Below, one piece after another: positions 9,796 to 21,870 of a stretch of 64,000 nt of DNA. A program made the position numbers and the translations under genes. The notes below the pieces were generated by a model. It worked only from the letters and a program-made list of their open reading frames with translations. It was not told where the DNA came from and did not search any database. The stretch covers positions 35,714,501-35,778,500 of the forward strand of contig BSBN01000213.1 in NCBI GenBank assembly GCA_027924645.1, written 5' to 3'. The number at the start of each line of letters is the position of its first letter. The first letter of the stretch is position 1. Source of the stretch: Cunninghamia lanceolata. Its lineage: Eukaryota > Streptophyta > Pinopsida > Cupressales > Cupressaceae.

Positions 9796-12700
9796 ATGAA
9801 TACCATTTATGTTGCATTTCAAAATTTCTTGAGAAACTCCCATTTCCCCATAACAGACCAGTTATTGTTAAGAGTGGCCAAGTACTCAATTTGGTGGCTT
9901 GTATGGTTTACAAATATGAAATATAAATACAAAGGATTTGATGTAGCATCCATTATTCAAAATGATCCAGCAGGAATCAAAGACACATAATTGGGACACA
10001 GATTTTAAAGATTTTTGGGAAAGAATGAACAAAAAACCCATATCACCCATATGGCCGAATTGAAATTTTCCTATGGACTTGCCAATGTAGGAGGTTTTCC
10101 ACCTATTGTTCAGTTCCCAGATCTAGTGCTTACATGTGTGGAGAAGTATCATGTTGAATCAAGACAAGTGATTGTAGCTAATGGCACCATGGTGGTTAAA
10201 TTGAATGTTGAATCTATTGGGAATACTTTCAAGCTACCCACATGAGATGAGTTCACTAATATATTTGTGGAAACTAGATGGAATTATTATCTAGAGAAGA
10301 AAGATTGGTGTTTGACAAGCATCACCAAACATTGGCTCATTAAGATGAAAAAAGGAAAATCTTAATTTCCCAAGTTATTATAGAAAGCTCATTTCGTAGA
10401 GAATATATCAGATATGATTACACTACTCCACAGAGTAGTGGGAAATGACGACTCAAGTACATTCAAGAAATGGATGTATCAATTCATCTTGGTTATATGT
10501 AGTGAGTCATAGTATATAGACTGGGCAAAATGATTAGTGATCATTTGCGTGATCAACTAATAAATTTTCGTAAGAAAAATCAATTCCACGTGTTCTTATC
10601 TGTTCTACACTTTAGGAAGCACATATGTGGTGTGGCCTAGCTTAAGGACTTTTGGATTTTTTACACAAGATACATAGGTATATGATTATTACCCTCAGTT
10701 GTAGGAAGAGCAAGGAAATAAAGATTATAGAAATGTCAATGATGCCTTCCTTATGTTCAATGTGAAGATAATTGATGGAAAACGTGAAATCAGAATTTCT
10801 CCTGAGGCTACAAATCTTGTAATGCAGTTTGGTAGTTTCTTCATTTAGTTTGATAGGTTTACATATGTGAGAATTGGGGGTTTTGAACATGCCCCATACA
10901 AATTGCCTAGATATGCTACTGATTACATGATATTCTTGGAAGTTTGTAGACAAAATTCTTAGGCCAGTAAAAGATATCATGACTACAAGAAAGGAGGATA
11001 TTCTTTCCCTGTGAAACTAACTCATTACACATGTAAAACACATGAGGATGCTAGAAATATTGATCGAATCCTTTCAAAATTCAATTTTCATCTATTTGTT
11101 GCAAGGCCTTACTTTGATAGAAAGAATTTCATGAAGGATAACTTGTATACTCCATTGTTGCATGAGCATCAACCTCACCTTGAAGACAATTGGGAAGATT
11201 GTATTTATGAACATGAGGTTAGGAGTAAGGACTAGGTGAGGCTCACCATTGGCAAAATGAGAGCTTTCAATCTGGGATGGGATCTCTCTAATATTATTGA
11301 TGATAACTTAGATATGATTACTGAAGGATACTATGTTGAAATGTCAAAGCCTTTACCCAAATTGAGGTGGTCTGAGAAAGAAATTACAGATATTTATACC
11401 AGAAATTATTTTGTTTTGGATAAGTGTAAAAGCTAGTTGAAGTCAAAGGTCACTTGTCACACTGTAGAGAAACCTCCATCTAAAGGATAAGCTTCAAAAG
11501 AAAAGAAGTCCACTATTGGGTCCACTTCTCAGGGGTCATCCACTAATGTATATCATACCAAATCTAGGACAATGTACAAGAGAGTAAATGATGATGGGGA
11601 TGATGATTTAGATAAAGAAAAGAAGTTGAAATGTCAGTGTGAAGGGGATAGTGAGTAGTCGAGGAAAAAGTTAGAATTTTAAAGGGCCCCTAGGGTTGAG
11701 GCTATGGAAACAAAGGAACCTGTACGTGGACAATAGCTTGGAGATGAAGGTATCTCCCCCTCTACATCACTTCAAGGTAATGCACCTACATCTTCTACTC
11801 CACCTCCTCCACCATTTATGTAAAATGTTGGTTCTTCTCCACCTTCTCCCCCATTGCAACAACAAAATGTTCACAACACCACTCAAGATTCCATGCCAAC
11901 TAATATGACTAATAATCAGTCTATCTTTCCATCACCAACATGGATAAGGGAGGCTATTGGGAAGAAAAGAAAGTACACCCAAATGATTGACCCTAGATTT
12001 AATGCAGTATCTAGATTGCTACAAAGTGATCATCAACCCAAAAATTATAAAATAATTTCTAGATTAATGGTGGTTTCTCTGTCAAGTCATTAGTTTGTGT
12101 AAATTGTTGAACCAATGATGGACAAAATGAGGAGGAAGTTTCTACAATAGACTTTAATGTCAACAAAGTTGACCTAGGCCCTCCTATGATCAAGGGAGAT
12201 ATCCACAATGACAAATTATCTATTGAAATCTTGGCCAAGAGGTTAGACGAAGAGAGAAAAGAAAAAGAATTATTAGAAGAACAGGTTGAGGTGCTCACTT
12301 ATTATATCAACTCAATTGTTGATACCACTTCCCATCCTCTAGATGCTTCACTTGACACTCCTGCAAAGGCTCCTCCCAAAGGAGTAAATTCTGATGTTGT
12401 GAATCAAATTAGTAAATATCGAGCCTTTGGGAAGGCAACCAAATCTTGGGTGGAAATGCTAACAATGGAATGACTAATGTATCTTGAACAAGTAGTTTAG
12501 TTGTATAAAAATGTATCAACAAAATAAAAAGAGGTGATGGTTGAAGTAAATATTGTAAAAAAAGAAGAGTTTATTGATGGTGGCAACAAGAGATTTGCAG
12601 GAAATAGTAAAGGTAGATACTAGCATCTTGATATCTAAAAATATCATTGGTAAACCAGAAGACAATTAATCAGTGAAATGGTTGAGTGTTATCGAATGGA

Positions 12701-13194
12701 AGTTATTGGTAGCTAAACGATGTTTGGTTGATCTCAGAAAAGTTTTAAAGGAATACAAGTCATACTTGCTGGATTTCAGAAGCAATTGTGCGGCCTTAGG
12801 GGTGGAGCTTATTGTTGAGAATGAAGCAAACTTGCTTGATATAAGTACTATCAAACAAAACTTCAAGAAGATGGTTATAGAGGAATTGAGTGACAAGGAT
12901 ACCATTGATGGGAGCATAATTGAAAAACTTTGCAACATGTTTTCTTTCCTCACATCCTTCAAAAAAGAAACCATTGAGTTTCATAGTAAGTTCAAAGAAT
13001 CAAGCAAAATTATTGCTATGTGGAAGGTGTGTTTGAACATAACTACAATACCAAATGGGAAAGCTATCACTCCCATGGTAACCAAATTTAGAAGTTTCAA
13101 GGCAAAATGGATGCTTCATAGGAAAAACTTCAATCCAAAGATCAACCAATTAAAACAGATCAAAGCAATCAAGGCATTGAGAGCAAGAAGTTAG
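9796..13194 (+). pseudogene. large decayed ORF of unknown function (~1130 codons)
   Basis: One frame covers 9796-10510, 10681-12093 and 12673-13194, with in-frame stops; the gaps are local frameshifts (10511-10680 and about 12100-12660, where coding continues in other frames). Visible parts: an N-terminal globular region of about 550 residues (LKFSYGLANVGGFPPIVQF; HHEDARNID-type segment near 11040), a Lys/Ser/Pro-rich linker (11440-11900, with proline runs), a Lys/Glu-rich coiled coil near 12190-12470, and a C-terminal helical region (LRKVLKEYKSYLLDFRSN). I recognise no catalytic motif. Most stops are TAG where Gln would fit. It is not reverse transcriptase, integrase or transposase. Size and layout resemble the ORF at 31076-34304, so it is probably another retrotransposon accessory gene, but I cannot see LTRs around it. 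Confidence 0.55.
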
Positions 13195-13756
13195 ACTGAG
13201 GAAAATAGATTGAAAAGGAAGAAGATGTGTCCGTCTAATGTTTATATTTTCTTTACAATCAAATTTTTAAAGTAAACTTTATTATTATTTCACATTTTTT
13301 ATTGGCTCTTTTTAAGAAGTTGTTACATGCAAGACAATTTCATTTTTTAACTCTATATATAGTCCTATGGGAGGTAGAAGAAGGATCTTTTGGCAAACTT
13401 TGTTTTTGGTGATTCATCACTTGGAATACTTTGTAAATTTTGAGGAGGGTTTATGATATTTCTCATGTGTATTGTTCTGCAAATACTTTGAATTGAATTT
13501 TTGACATGAATACAAGGATATTGTGAACTTTGGGTTACAAATTCTGATAGTGTGCATTCTTCTTATGTTGGATGTGTATTTATTCATATTGGAATAATCT
13601 TTATCATACCGTGGAGATATCAGTAGTTTCATTTTGTTTTATGTTTCTTCATCATTTAGATATTATTTTTCTTACATTAAGGAATTCAGATGGTGATTGA
13701 TGTTTTCAGTTTAGATTTTCTGTTGATAATAGTTGTTTCATGAGGATTTGAACTCA

Positions 13757-13763
<7 letters not shown>

Positions 13764-13814
<51 letters not shown>
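13764..13814. repeat. (AT)n microsatellite
   Basis: About 25 uninterrupted AT steps. Confidence 0.98.
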
Positions 13815-13818
<4 letters not shown>

Positions 13819-14712
13819 AAAATCTCCTTTCCTGCTTTCAGGTTAAAAGCATACCCCATTTTTATTTTATTTTTATCATATGATGAGGGAGCTGCCCCTC
13901 CAAATGTAGAGGAAGGTTGTTGATCAATGCACAACATATCCAATTGTTAGTGAATTTGTTACTATCACAAGGTGAGTCATATTTAAAAATATATCGACAA
14001 ATCTATTTACTAACACTCTAAAACTTGTTCCTAGTGTTGTCCTCCCTTCCCTTGGCTTAAAAGGAAAGAAACAAGTTATTGATAGTATACCCAATCCTAC
14101 CACCCCTGTTTTGAAGCCTCCAATCCTTGTTAGCATTTCTACCCCTAGAGTGAGCTCCTGAAGATACCAATACTCCTACGATTAACATTATGCCCTCTAC
14201 CATCCACACCAGGTATAGAGGAAATTCCAAGAGGAATGCCAACCTGCCTTGCCCTACTCAAATTGATCCTTAGTATCTTGAGGAAATATTTGATTTTATT
14301 GTCTCCCATGCCCCCACTAGTAAGGGTTATGCTAAGCCTTCTTCTACTATCCCCTCTTTTGCCCATCCTGACTTGGAAGGGTTGAACCAGAATCCCCCTA
14401 ACCACTAGTTTATGCAGGGGAATTCTCATTGTAGATCTTGTAGCAAACTAGAGGAGAAAATCACCAACCTTCAAGAGGGCATGATCCTTTAGATCAATGT
14501 TCTAAAATGGCAGCTGGCCATGTTAAAAACTGCTAAACATAAAATTCATCATCTGGAATGATGAGCAGGTGGAAGATGAGAAATGGATAGATATTGAAAA
14601 ATTATCTGCCATATTTGATAAGTGGGATTTTTTGGAGCTAGAGGTTGAAACTTTAAAGAGGAACTGAGAAACTATAAAGAAGAACACAGTAGAAATAATT
14701 GATTTGATTTGA

Positions 14713-14912
14713 GTGTTTCTGGATTTGACTGTGATCAATTTTTCTCTCAACATTTTAGATCACACTCCATGATCCATCATCAAGAGAAAAAGAGCAAGAG
14801 AAGAGAATCCAGTCATTCTCTTCTCTTGCTCTTTTTATCCTGATGATGGATCACGGAGCTTGATCTGAAATATTGAGAGAAAAATCGATCACAGTCAAAT
14901 ACAGAAGCACTC
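14713..14912. repeat. long imperfect palindrome
   Basis: The left arm (about 14713-14808) and right arm (14815-14912) are reverse complements with a 6-base loop (CCAGTC). The inner stem around AGAGCAAGAGAAGAGAAT is perfect; further out there are scattered mismatches (TGTGATCAAT against TGTGATCGAT). Homology fades beyond about 14713 and 14912. Confidence 0.9.
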
Positions 14913-15427
14913 ATATCACAACACTATGGACTATGGAAAATTAATGAATTCCAGAAATAATTGCATTTAATAGGGAAAAAGTGAAGAAATCAGCCACAAC
15001 TCTCCATGTCTTCTAGCCTGAGTTGGAGAAGAGAAAAGCTAATCAACAAGAAATCAAGACTTTTGCTCCCCAAGCTAGCCCAACCAACAAGACTTGGACG
15101 AAGAGCATTAGAGATAAAAGCAAATCTACTATCAAGGAAAAAAAACCTCAGGAGGTTTCCTTTGAAGATAAGCTTGACTTTCTCAATTGCGAGTGGCATG
15201 CCATAAGTGGCCTAAAGAAACTTGCAGATATGTAATGTTTTTTATCTAGTTCTTGGTTGGTTTAGCATTGGACTTTTTGTTTTTTGCTGGTTGTTTTTCT
15301 TAGTTTAGTCTTTGGGTTCAGCCTTGGTGTTTTAGTCTCACCTTTCATGAGACTTTCTTGTAGCCTTTGTGGCATCTTTTTGTAATGGGTTCAGGTCCTT
15401 CCCATGTTCTACCTTAATCAAAACAAG

Positions 15428-16193
15428 AAGAAGGAAGAAACCAACAAACCTCCATGTGGTTGAATGCTTCCCAAATACCTGTAGTTGAAGACAAGAAAAA
15501 ATATTGGGGTTGTTTGGGGGTTTTCCATCAAGTTAAACCCTTACTTTGGTATTTCTACATCTACAACAGCTAAGATAGATAAAATAAAAATAGTGTGTAT
15601 TCTTAATCTAAGTGCATCTACAAATAAGAATAGTGACTAAAACAAAAGATTGAAAGGATGTTAGAATCCCAAGGTGCTTAGGGGCACAACAAGATAAATT
15701 CTTGCAATAAAAAGATCAAGAATAATATCACCTGCAGAGGGTTGAAGAAGCCAAGAGGACAAAAGAGCTAAAGGAGAATGTTGTAGAAAGTTGTAGAAAG
15801 TTGAAAGTATAAGAAAATTATAAGAGAGAGCCATGAGAAAATACAAGTGTGAAAAAGATAGATTCAAAAAGAGAGGAGGAGGGAAGACGAAGCGGCTGAT
15901 GAGCCATTTGGAATCATTTTGAGGAATTACCATAGACCCACAAAAGTGACAAGTGGTGAAGCGCCTAGAAATGGCCACCAAACAAGAAACTGTTGCAAGA
16001 CACTAGTGCATCACGTGGACATCCACGCAAAGTGCTAGTGTTTGGATAGTTTGGGCTCAAAAATGAAAATACACTAGAACATCATAGGCAACACAAAAGC
16101 GACAACAAATCTTGACAAAAAGGCAACATAGGAAACAAGGCCTAAGCATCATGGGAAGGAAAAAGGCTAATGCAAGGGATAAATTGAGCCTAC
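15428..16193 (-). repeat. 3' LTR of element D, U5-side part
   Basis: This matches 46053-46612 with scattered substitutions. Its left edge at about 15428 lacks the ~385 bases that the other LTR has (45668-46052), so the left end was lost or separated. It breaks off at 16193 where copia E inserted; the last five bases, CCTAC, are the target duplication. The LTR resumes at 37114. Confidence 0.75.
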
Positions 16194-16480
16194 TATTGAA
16201 TGCACAAGAAAACTAAGAGGGGGGATGAATCAGTTGTTTTTTATAATTTCAAAAACCCTCATACACATTTAGATCCACATTAATCCAATTAACCCTTAAA
16301 CTTGTTATGATGATTAAGCATGAAAAGAAAATAACAGAAACTGAATCATAACAACACCATACACAAGACAACACTAGATTTTCTGTGGAAAACCCAAGAA
16401 GGGAAAAACCACGGTGAGGATTAGCTCACAATATAAAGTAGGAACAACATAGAATTACAAGAAGGCTCACTGCCCAAAAG
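16194..16480 (-). repeat. 3' LTR of element E, first part
   Basis: It matches 27817-28070 (TGAATGCACAAG.. through AGCTCACAATATAAAGTA). It ends at the insertion of element F; AAAAG at 16476-16480 is that element's target duplication. It includes the GGGAAAAACCACGG box that, on the minus strand, is shared with the LTRs of G and K. Confidence 0.9.
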
Positions 16481-18032
16481 TGATGTAGAGTAGGGAATAT
16501 ATGTCACTGTTCATAGGACTGTTATCTTGATTGGAGCAACATGATTTGGCTGTCTTTTTACTCTCATGCCCATTTCAAGGCTTGGAAAGTAATTCAACAT
16601 GAGATAAGTGTCTAGAATGTTGACCAACACCTTCAAGACAATAAAAAAATCTTCACAAAGTGAATGATTACACCTATCAGAGGTAGATAAGGAGGACACA
16701 AAGGACCAACTAGTAGACTGTCCTAATATGGTTGTTTTGTCTCCCCAAGTATCATGGCTGCCAAGAGTGAAATATGCAAAAATGAAGAGCTGATGGTTTA
16801 GCAAATAGTCTGACTCTCAACTACACCTGAGACTAACCTAGTATGATGAATAGACACTCATGGAACTCACCAAGGAACTTGATAACACAATCTTTCTATC
16901 GTCCTTCACAATTAGCATTTTTGGCTTATAGCCCTTATGATAAGGTTTTTGAGGGATAACTTGCAAGTAACATATCAAACCCATGAACACATTAGATTTC
17001 TAGATACCCATTAAGGGATTATACAACATATATGACATGCAATAGGGGTTGTTTCAGAACAGGGGACCCAAAAATTGACTGTCTTCAGTTGTTAAATGCC
17101 TAATTAGGTCTCCTGTCACAAGGTAGTTATAGGTTAGACTTGATCCAAAATTTCTTGATCCAATCTAGGACATTAGATGGACTGTAAATGAGTTGAATAT
17201 TCTGACTATAAGGTTCTAGGTCCTCCACACACCAATCATGCATCCATTTTCCACTCTGCCTATGCTCTAAGACCTAATACATGAAGATATTAGGTGAACA
17301 ATGGACTCAAACACTATTTTGATCCAATCTCCTACTCCTGCAATAGCATAACCAAGTAAATATAATCTAATTAGGTCCATTCCACTTATTTTATGCTTAT
17401 GGTACAGAAGGAATGGAGTGAAAACACATCGTTTTCCCAAAAACCCTTAAAACTAGGGTATGGCAGCAGATACAACAAAAATGTTTATAAAATGATTCAA
17501 CACTAATGTCAAGACTACAAATCAGACTTAAATGAAAGTTTATTCTATATACTTCCAATTTCTATGCATTTGAGCACATGACTATGCCGTACAGTCTAGT
17601 ACCAGGCATAAAAAAGGTAAAAAAAATAGTCCAAAATGCAGAAACAACAAATTTCTCTTTTATTTTCTCCTCTAATCTTCAATAGCCACCTCTTACTCGA
17701 CTCAAGAGCGGTATATATCATTTGCTTACAATGAAAATCCACCATTACTCCCACTCCCATCGTGGGAAAGGCCATTATTAAAGTAAAAAAACTAACTTTT
17801 AACCATAAAAGGTAGACTGTCCATAAATAGACTGTCCTACTTTTTAGGAAACCTATAGACTCACTAAACAAAATGACTATTCTAAAACATCCACTACATA
17901 TTCATGCCTCAAATGTATTTATTATCATATTAAATGATATAACTCCCCCTATAATCTCCACTCAAACCAAAAATATGAAACTTAAGACCAAAAATACAAA
18001 ATTGATGACTAAAGTCTAGGTGCCCCTGCACC
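16481..18032 (-). repeat. 3' LTR of element F
   Basis: It starts TGATGTAGAGTAGGG and ends ...GGTGCCCCTGCACCA. It aligns end to end with 20317-21865; differences are mostly single transitions and short indels. On the minus strand the purine-rich AAGGTGGGGTGTA at 18033-18047 would be its polypurine tract. Confidence 0.93.
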
Positions 18033-18732
18033 ATACACCCCACCTTGAAACTTTTCCAAGTCTCTTGGAAATGGTATTGTAAATAGTCCATCTTCATCCT
18101 TGCATGGTTCTCCTTGATGATCTACTCCTTGAAACACCTCCTCTTCATCTTCACTCTTGGTTTGTTCATGCTAAGTGGTCTTCTTCTTACCTTGTTACTG
18201 GGCTTCATCTTCATCCCATCAGTCTTTATCTCCATTGTCTTGTCATGCTCTTCTTGCATAATGTTTGTATCATCTATCTTCTTTTCCTCCTATCCTTCTT
18301 CATCTTCTTGTCCTTGCTTGGGCTGCTCTATGTCTCTAGCTTATAATAGTTCTATCATCAAAACCTTGTTCACTGTCTCATGAACCTCTATCCCAATGAC
18401 CTTTGACTGTCCTATCCATGATTATGTTATGCCCACTTTGTTCCCCCTCAAACAACTCATCTCTTGCTTCCTCTTGGACTATCTTTCCCACCATTTTATT
18501 CTCTTGACTCTACAAAATTAGAGTTTCCTCTACTGTCTTCTCATTTCCTTTCTTCCTTACCTTTGCCTTTCTCTTTTCAACCTTTACAAATTCTCCTACT
18601 ATCCTTTGCCATTTTACTTTGCCCATTGTATTGTCCACCTTTGTGTTTGGCTTCTCACCTTGCACTTCTTTCTCTTGACTGTCCACACTTTGTCTTTGAG
18701 ACTCTATCCCAAGGACCTCTATCCTATTAAGT

Positions 18733-19730
18733 TTAGGAGCACAATTTAACTATCCACCTTCCTTTTTTAACAACCATATTCACACATTGCTGCTCTCCTA
18801 CCTCAACAACCTTATGCTCTTTCACTTGCCATTTCCCTTGGCACTTTTCACTTTTTTTTCTTACGCCTTCTACCCTTGTTATAACTATATTCTCAGTCAT
18901 AAGGACCACTGTATCTATAGACATCAACTGCTTACTAACTCTTGTTGAATTTGAAGGACTAAATGTTGTCCTTGACATGGCATTGACATGCCAACCCTCT
19001 ACTAACTTACCTCCAACCTTTTCTCCATCAGTCATTGACACTAAACTATCATTATTACCTTCAAACTCAAGTTGCACTTCATCTCTATCATGGCAGTCCT
19101 TGACTGTCCATCATCTTTTCTTGCCTTCAAGGGACACACCATTGCCCCTATCATGATTTCTTGGCTTACCTCAGTCCATTTACTATCTTTTCTCTTACCT
19201 TTTTCCTCTGTCTTCATTCTCTCTACCTCTAAGACCTTCTTGACATTTGGTCTTCTATCTTCTTCATTACCATGTCTTTGTTGTCTTCTACCTTCTTGTC
19301 CTTCCAATGGACAAAATGACTATTGCATGGTGACCTTACTAGGCCAATCTTGCCCTTCCTTGGGTAATTCACTTGCACTCATTATAACTCTTCCTCTTAT
19401 GAGGGTCCTTGCCCCTTCTTCCTCTGTCCTACAAACTTTTGTGTCAAACTTACATGCCTCTATTTTGATAGTGTTTGACTGTCCTATAAATTTCTTTGCT
19501 TTCATTTGCCAAAATTTAGTTTCTTCTTTACACTGTCCAAACCTGTCTTAGACTTTCAATGTCATTTCACTTTTGACCTTCTCTACCTCAGTCTTCTTTA
19601 ACAACTTGTTATCTTCTTTCCTCTTCAATTTTGCATTCTTGTTTGCTGCCTCAACATCTTCTTTCACTGTGGTGGTTGCATCCTCATTGTTTTGGTCTTC
19701 CTCAACCTTCATATACTCCTTGCCAAACAT
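18733..19730 (-). pseudogene. Lys/Glu-rich tail of the element F ORF
   Basis: The frame of the protease continues unshifted from 20237 to 19041, then coding-like sequence goes on in another frame to 18733. The product would be highly charged (for example EDNKLLKKTEVEKVKSEM; VKKVLEVERMKTEEKGKRK), with no domain I can name. A few stops interrupt it (near 19748, 19550, 19320 and 19077). In complete chromoviruses the segment after protease leads into reverse transcriptase; here the charged stretch takes its place up to the 3' LTR. The rest, 18033-18732, shows the same pyrimidine-rich composition with no clear frame. Confidence 0.55.
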
Positions 19731-19769
19731 GATAACTCTAGCTTCTTTGGTATGCTCCTTAATACTCTC

Positions 19770-20237
19770 CTATAGTGGTGTTAGTTTAAAAGAGATTCCA
19801 TCCTTCTCTATGGTGTAGGTATTATGCCTTCCATCATATATGGCATGCCTATCATACTGCCATGGCCTCCCTAATAACAAATGACAATAACTCATAGGTA
19901 CTACATCACAAATGATTTTATCCCTATAGCCACCAATATTGAATTCAACAAAATCTTGTTCATTTACCAAGATTGACTAATTATCATTCAACCAAGATGC
20001 TTTATATGGTGCTTCATGAGGAATCCTTGCCAAACTCAATTTATCCACCATTTCTCATGAAACCATGTTGTCAGTAGAACCAGAATCTATCACAACTTTA
20101 CATACCTTCTCCTTGCATTTGCAAGTTGTCTTGAATAATGATCTCCTTGGAGTCATCTCCTTCAACTTAGCATACCTTTCCTTCAACCCTTTGATCTCAT
20201 TTGCCATGGTGTCTTCTGGACTGTTCCTTGGAGGCAT
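19770..20237 (-). pseudogene. Ty3 aspartic protease (element F)
   Basis: It starts at an ATG (20237) only about 65 bases from the primer site, so no gag precedes it. The active-site motif VVIDSGSTDNMV is intact near 20075. The flap/second-half signature HLLLGRPWQYDRHAIYDG lies near 19870. Stops: TGA at about 20055 and TAG near 19979. The protein closely resembles the protease of chromovirus I (49640-49960: IIDSGSTDNIV, HVLLGRPWQFDRNSIHDG). Retropepsins cut the Gag-Pol polyprotein; kept here without Gag or Pol, it is either a leftover or a domain the element tolerated. Confidence 0.85.
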
Positions 20238-20303
20238 CTTGTGAACTCAACTCTTCACACTTCCACTTCCTTCTTTCTTCCCAATTAGAATCCTAAACCT
20301 GTT

Positions 20304-20314
20304 CTCTAATACCA
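20304..20314 (-). promoter_or_regulatory. primer binding site of element F
   Basis: Minus-strand TGGTATTAGAG, two bases from the right LTR. It is the initiator tRNA-Met type, the same TGGTATTAGAG seen in chromovirus I at 48383. Confidence 0.88.
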
Positions 20315-20316
20315 CT

Positions 20317-21865
20317 TGATGTAGAGTAGGGAATATATGTCACTATTCATAGGGCTATTATCTTGATTGGAGAAGCATGATTTGGTTGTCTTTTTACTCT
20401 CATGCTCATTTCAAGGCTTGGAAAGTAATTCAACATGAGATAAGTGTCTAGAATGTTGACCAACACCTTCAAGACAATAAAAAAAACTTCACAAAGTGAA
20501 TGATTACACCTATCAAAGGTAGATAAGGACACAAAGGACCAACTAGTAGACTGTCCTAATATGGCTGTTTTGTCTCCCCAAGTATCATGGTTGCCAAGAG
20601 TGAATTATGCAAAAATGAAGAGTAGATGGTTTAGAAAATAGTCTGGCCCTCAATTACACCTAATACTAACCCAGTATGATGAACAAACACTCATGGAACT
20701 CACCAAGGAACTTGATAACACAATCTTTCTATCGTCCTTCACAATTAGCATTTTTGGCTTGTAGCCCTTATGATGAGGTTTTTGAGGGATAACTTACAAG
20801 GAACCTATCAAACCCATGAACACATTATCTTTCTACAAACCCATTAAGGGATTATACAACATATATGACATGTAGCAGGGGTTGTTTTGGAACAAGGGAC
20901 CCAAAAATTGACCAACTTCAGTTGTTAAAGGCCTAATTAGGCCTCCTGTCACAAGGTAGTTATAGGTTAGACTTGCTCCAAACTTTCTTGATCCACTCCA
21001 AGATATTAGATGGACTGCAAATGAGTTGAATATTATGACTATAAGGTTCTAGGTCCTCAACACACCAATCATGCATCCATTTTCCACTCTGCCTATGCTC
21101 TAAGACCTAATACATGAAGATAATAGGTGAACAATGGACTCAAACACTATTCTGATCCAATCTCCTACTCCTGCAACAACATAACCAAGTAAATATAATC
21201 TAATTAGGTCCATTCCACTTGTTTTATGCTTATGGCATAGAAGGAATGGAGTGAAAACACATTGTTTTCCCAAAAAACCTTAAAACTAGGGTATGGCAGC
21301 AGATGCAACAAAAACATTTATAAAATGATTCAACACTAATGTAAAGACTAAAAATTAGAATTAAATGAAAGTTTATTATATATACTTCCAATTTCTATGC
21401 ATTTGAGCACATGACTGTGTCGTACGGTCCAGTACCAGACATAAAAATAGTAAAAAAATAGTCCAAAATGTAGAAACAATGAACTTCTCTATTATTTTCT
21501 CCTCTAATATTCAATAGCCACCTCTTACTTGACTCAAGAGAGGTATATATAATTTGTTAAAATGAAAATCCACCATTACTCCCACTCCCATTGTGGGAAA
21601 GGCCATTATTAAAACAAAAAAATTGACTTTTAACCATAAAAGGTAGACTGTCCACAAATAGACTGTCCTACTTTTTAGGAAAATTACAGACTCACTAAAC
21701 AAAATGACTATTCTAAAACCTCCACTACATATTCATGCCTCAAATGGATTTATTATCATATTAAATTAGATAACTCCCCCTATAATCTCCACTCAAACCA
21801 AAAATATGAAACTTAAGACCAAAAAATACAAAATTGATGACTAATGTCTAGGTGCCCCTACACCA
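20317..21865 (-). repeat. 5' LTR of element F
   Basis: See 16481-18032. It ends CCCCTACACCA and is followed by the AAAAG target duplication. Confidence 0.93.
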
Positions 21866-21870
21866 AAAAG

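Larger units (their letters stand above)
13195..15427. other. unassigned region with no recognisable gene
   Basis: A purine-rich AAAAGGAAGAAGA followed by TGTGTCC at 13215-13232 looks like a polypurine tract plus LTR start, and CTCTATATATAG at 13351 looks like a TATA box, but no matching LTR is seen upstream of 9796. From 13900 to 15235 the + strand has fragments of a Pro/Ser-rich then Lys/Glu-rich coding frame (for example near 14040-14140, 14420-14520 and 15020-15235, ending in TAA near 15233). The 190 bases after that are T-rich with a TGGGTTC..CCTTAATCAAAA end, which recalls the 3' end of a LINE or polyadenylated transcript. None of this is firm. Confidence 0.35.
16481..21865 (-). mobile_element. 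non-autonomous Ty3 (chromovirus-derived) element with protease only (element F)
   Basis: Two LTRs of 1552 and 1549 bp (TGATGTAGAG...CACCA on the + strand) flank 2284 bp. The target duplication AAAAG is exact (16476-16480, 21866-21870). The primer site next to the right LTR (minus-strand TGGTATTAGAG) sets the minus orientation. Inside are only a retropepsin-like region and a Lys/Glu-rich tail. There is no capsid, zinc knuckle, reverse transcriptase or integrase. It inserted into the left LTR of element E. Confidence 0.93.

Noticed and set aside
13215..13365. Polypurine tract, LTR start and TATA box after the ORF at 9796-13194
   Set aside because: No second copy of the supposed LTR is seen before 9796, so the three weak signals may be chance.
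15240..15427. 3' end of a LINE
   Set aside because: The TGGGTTC...CCTTAATCAAAA end is suggestive, but there is no reverse transcriptase or endonuclease upstream, no clear poly(A) and no target duplication.
18104..19551. + strand open frames rich in Leu/Ser/Phe that look like membrane proteins
   Set aside because: They are the complement of the Lys/Glu-rich tail of element F; the minus strand carries the protease frame.
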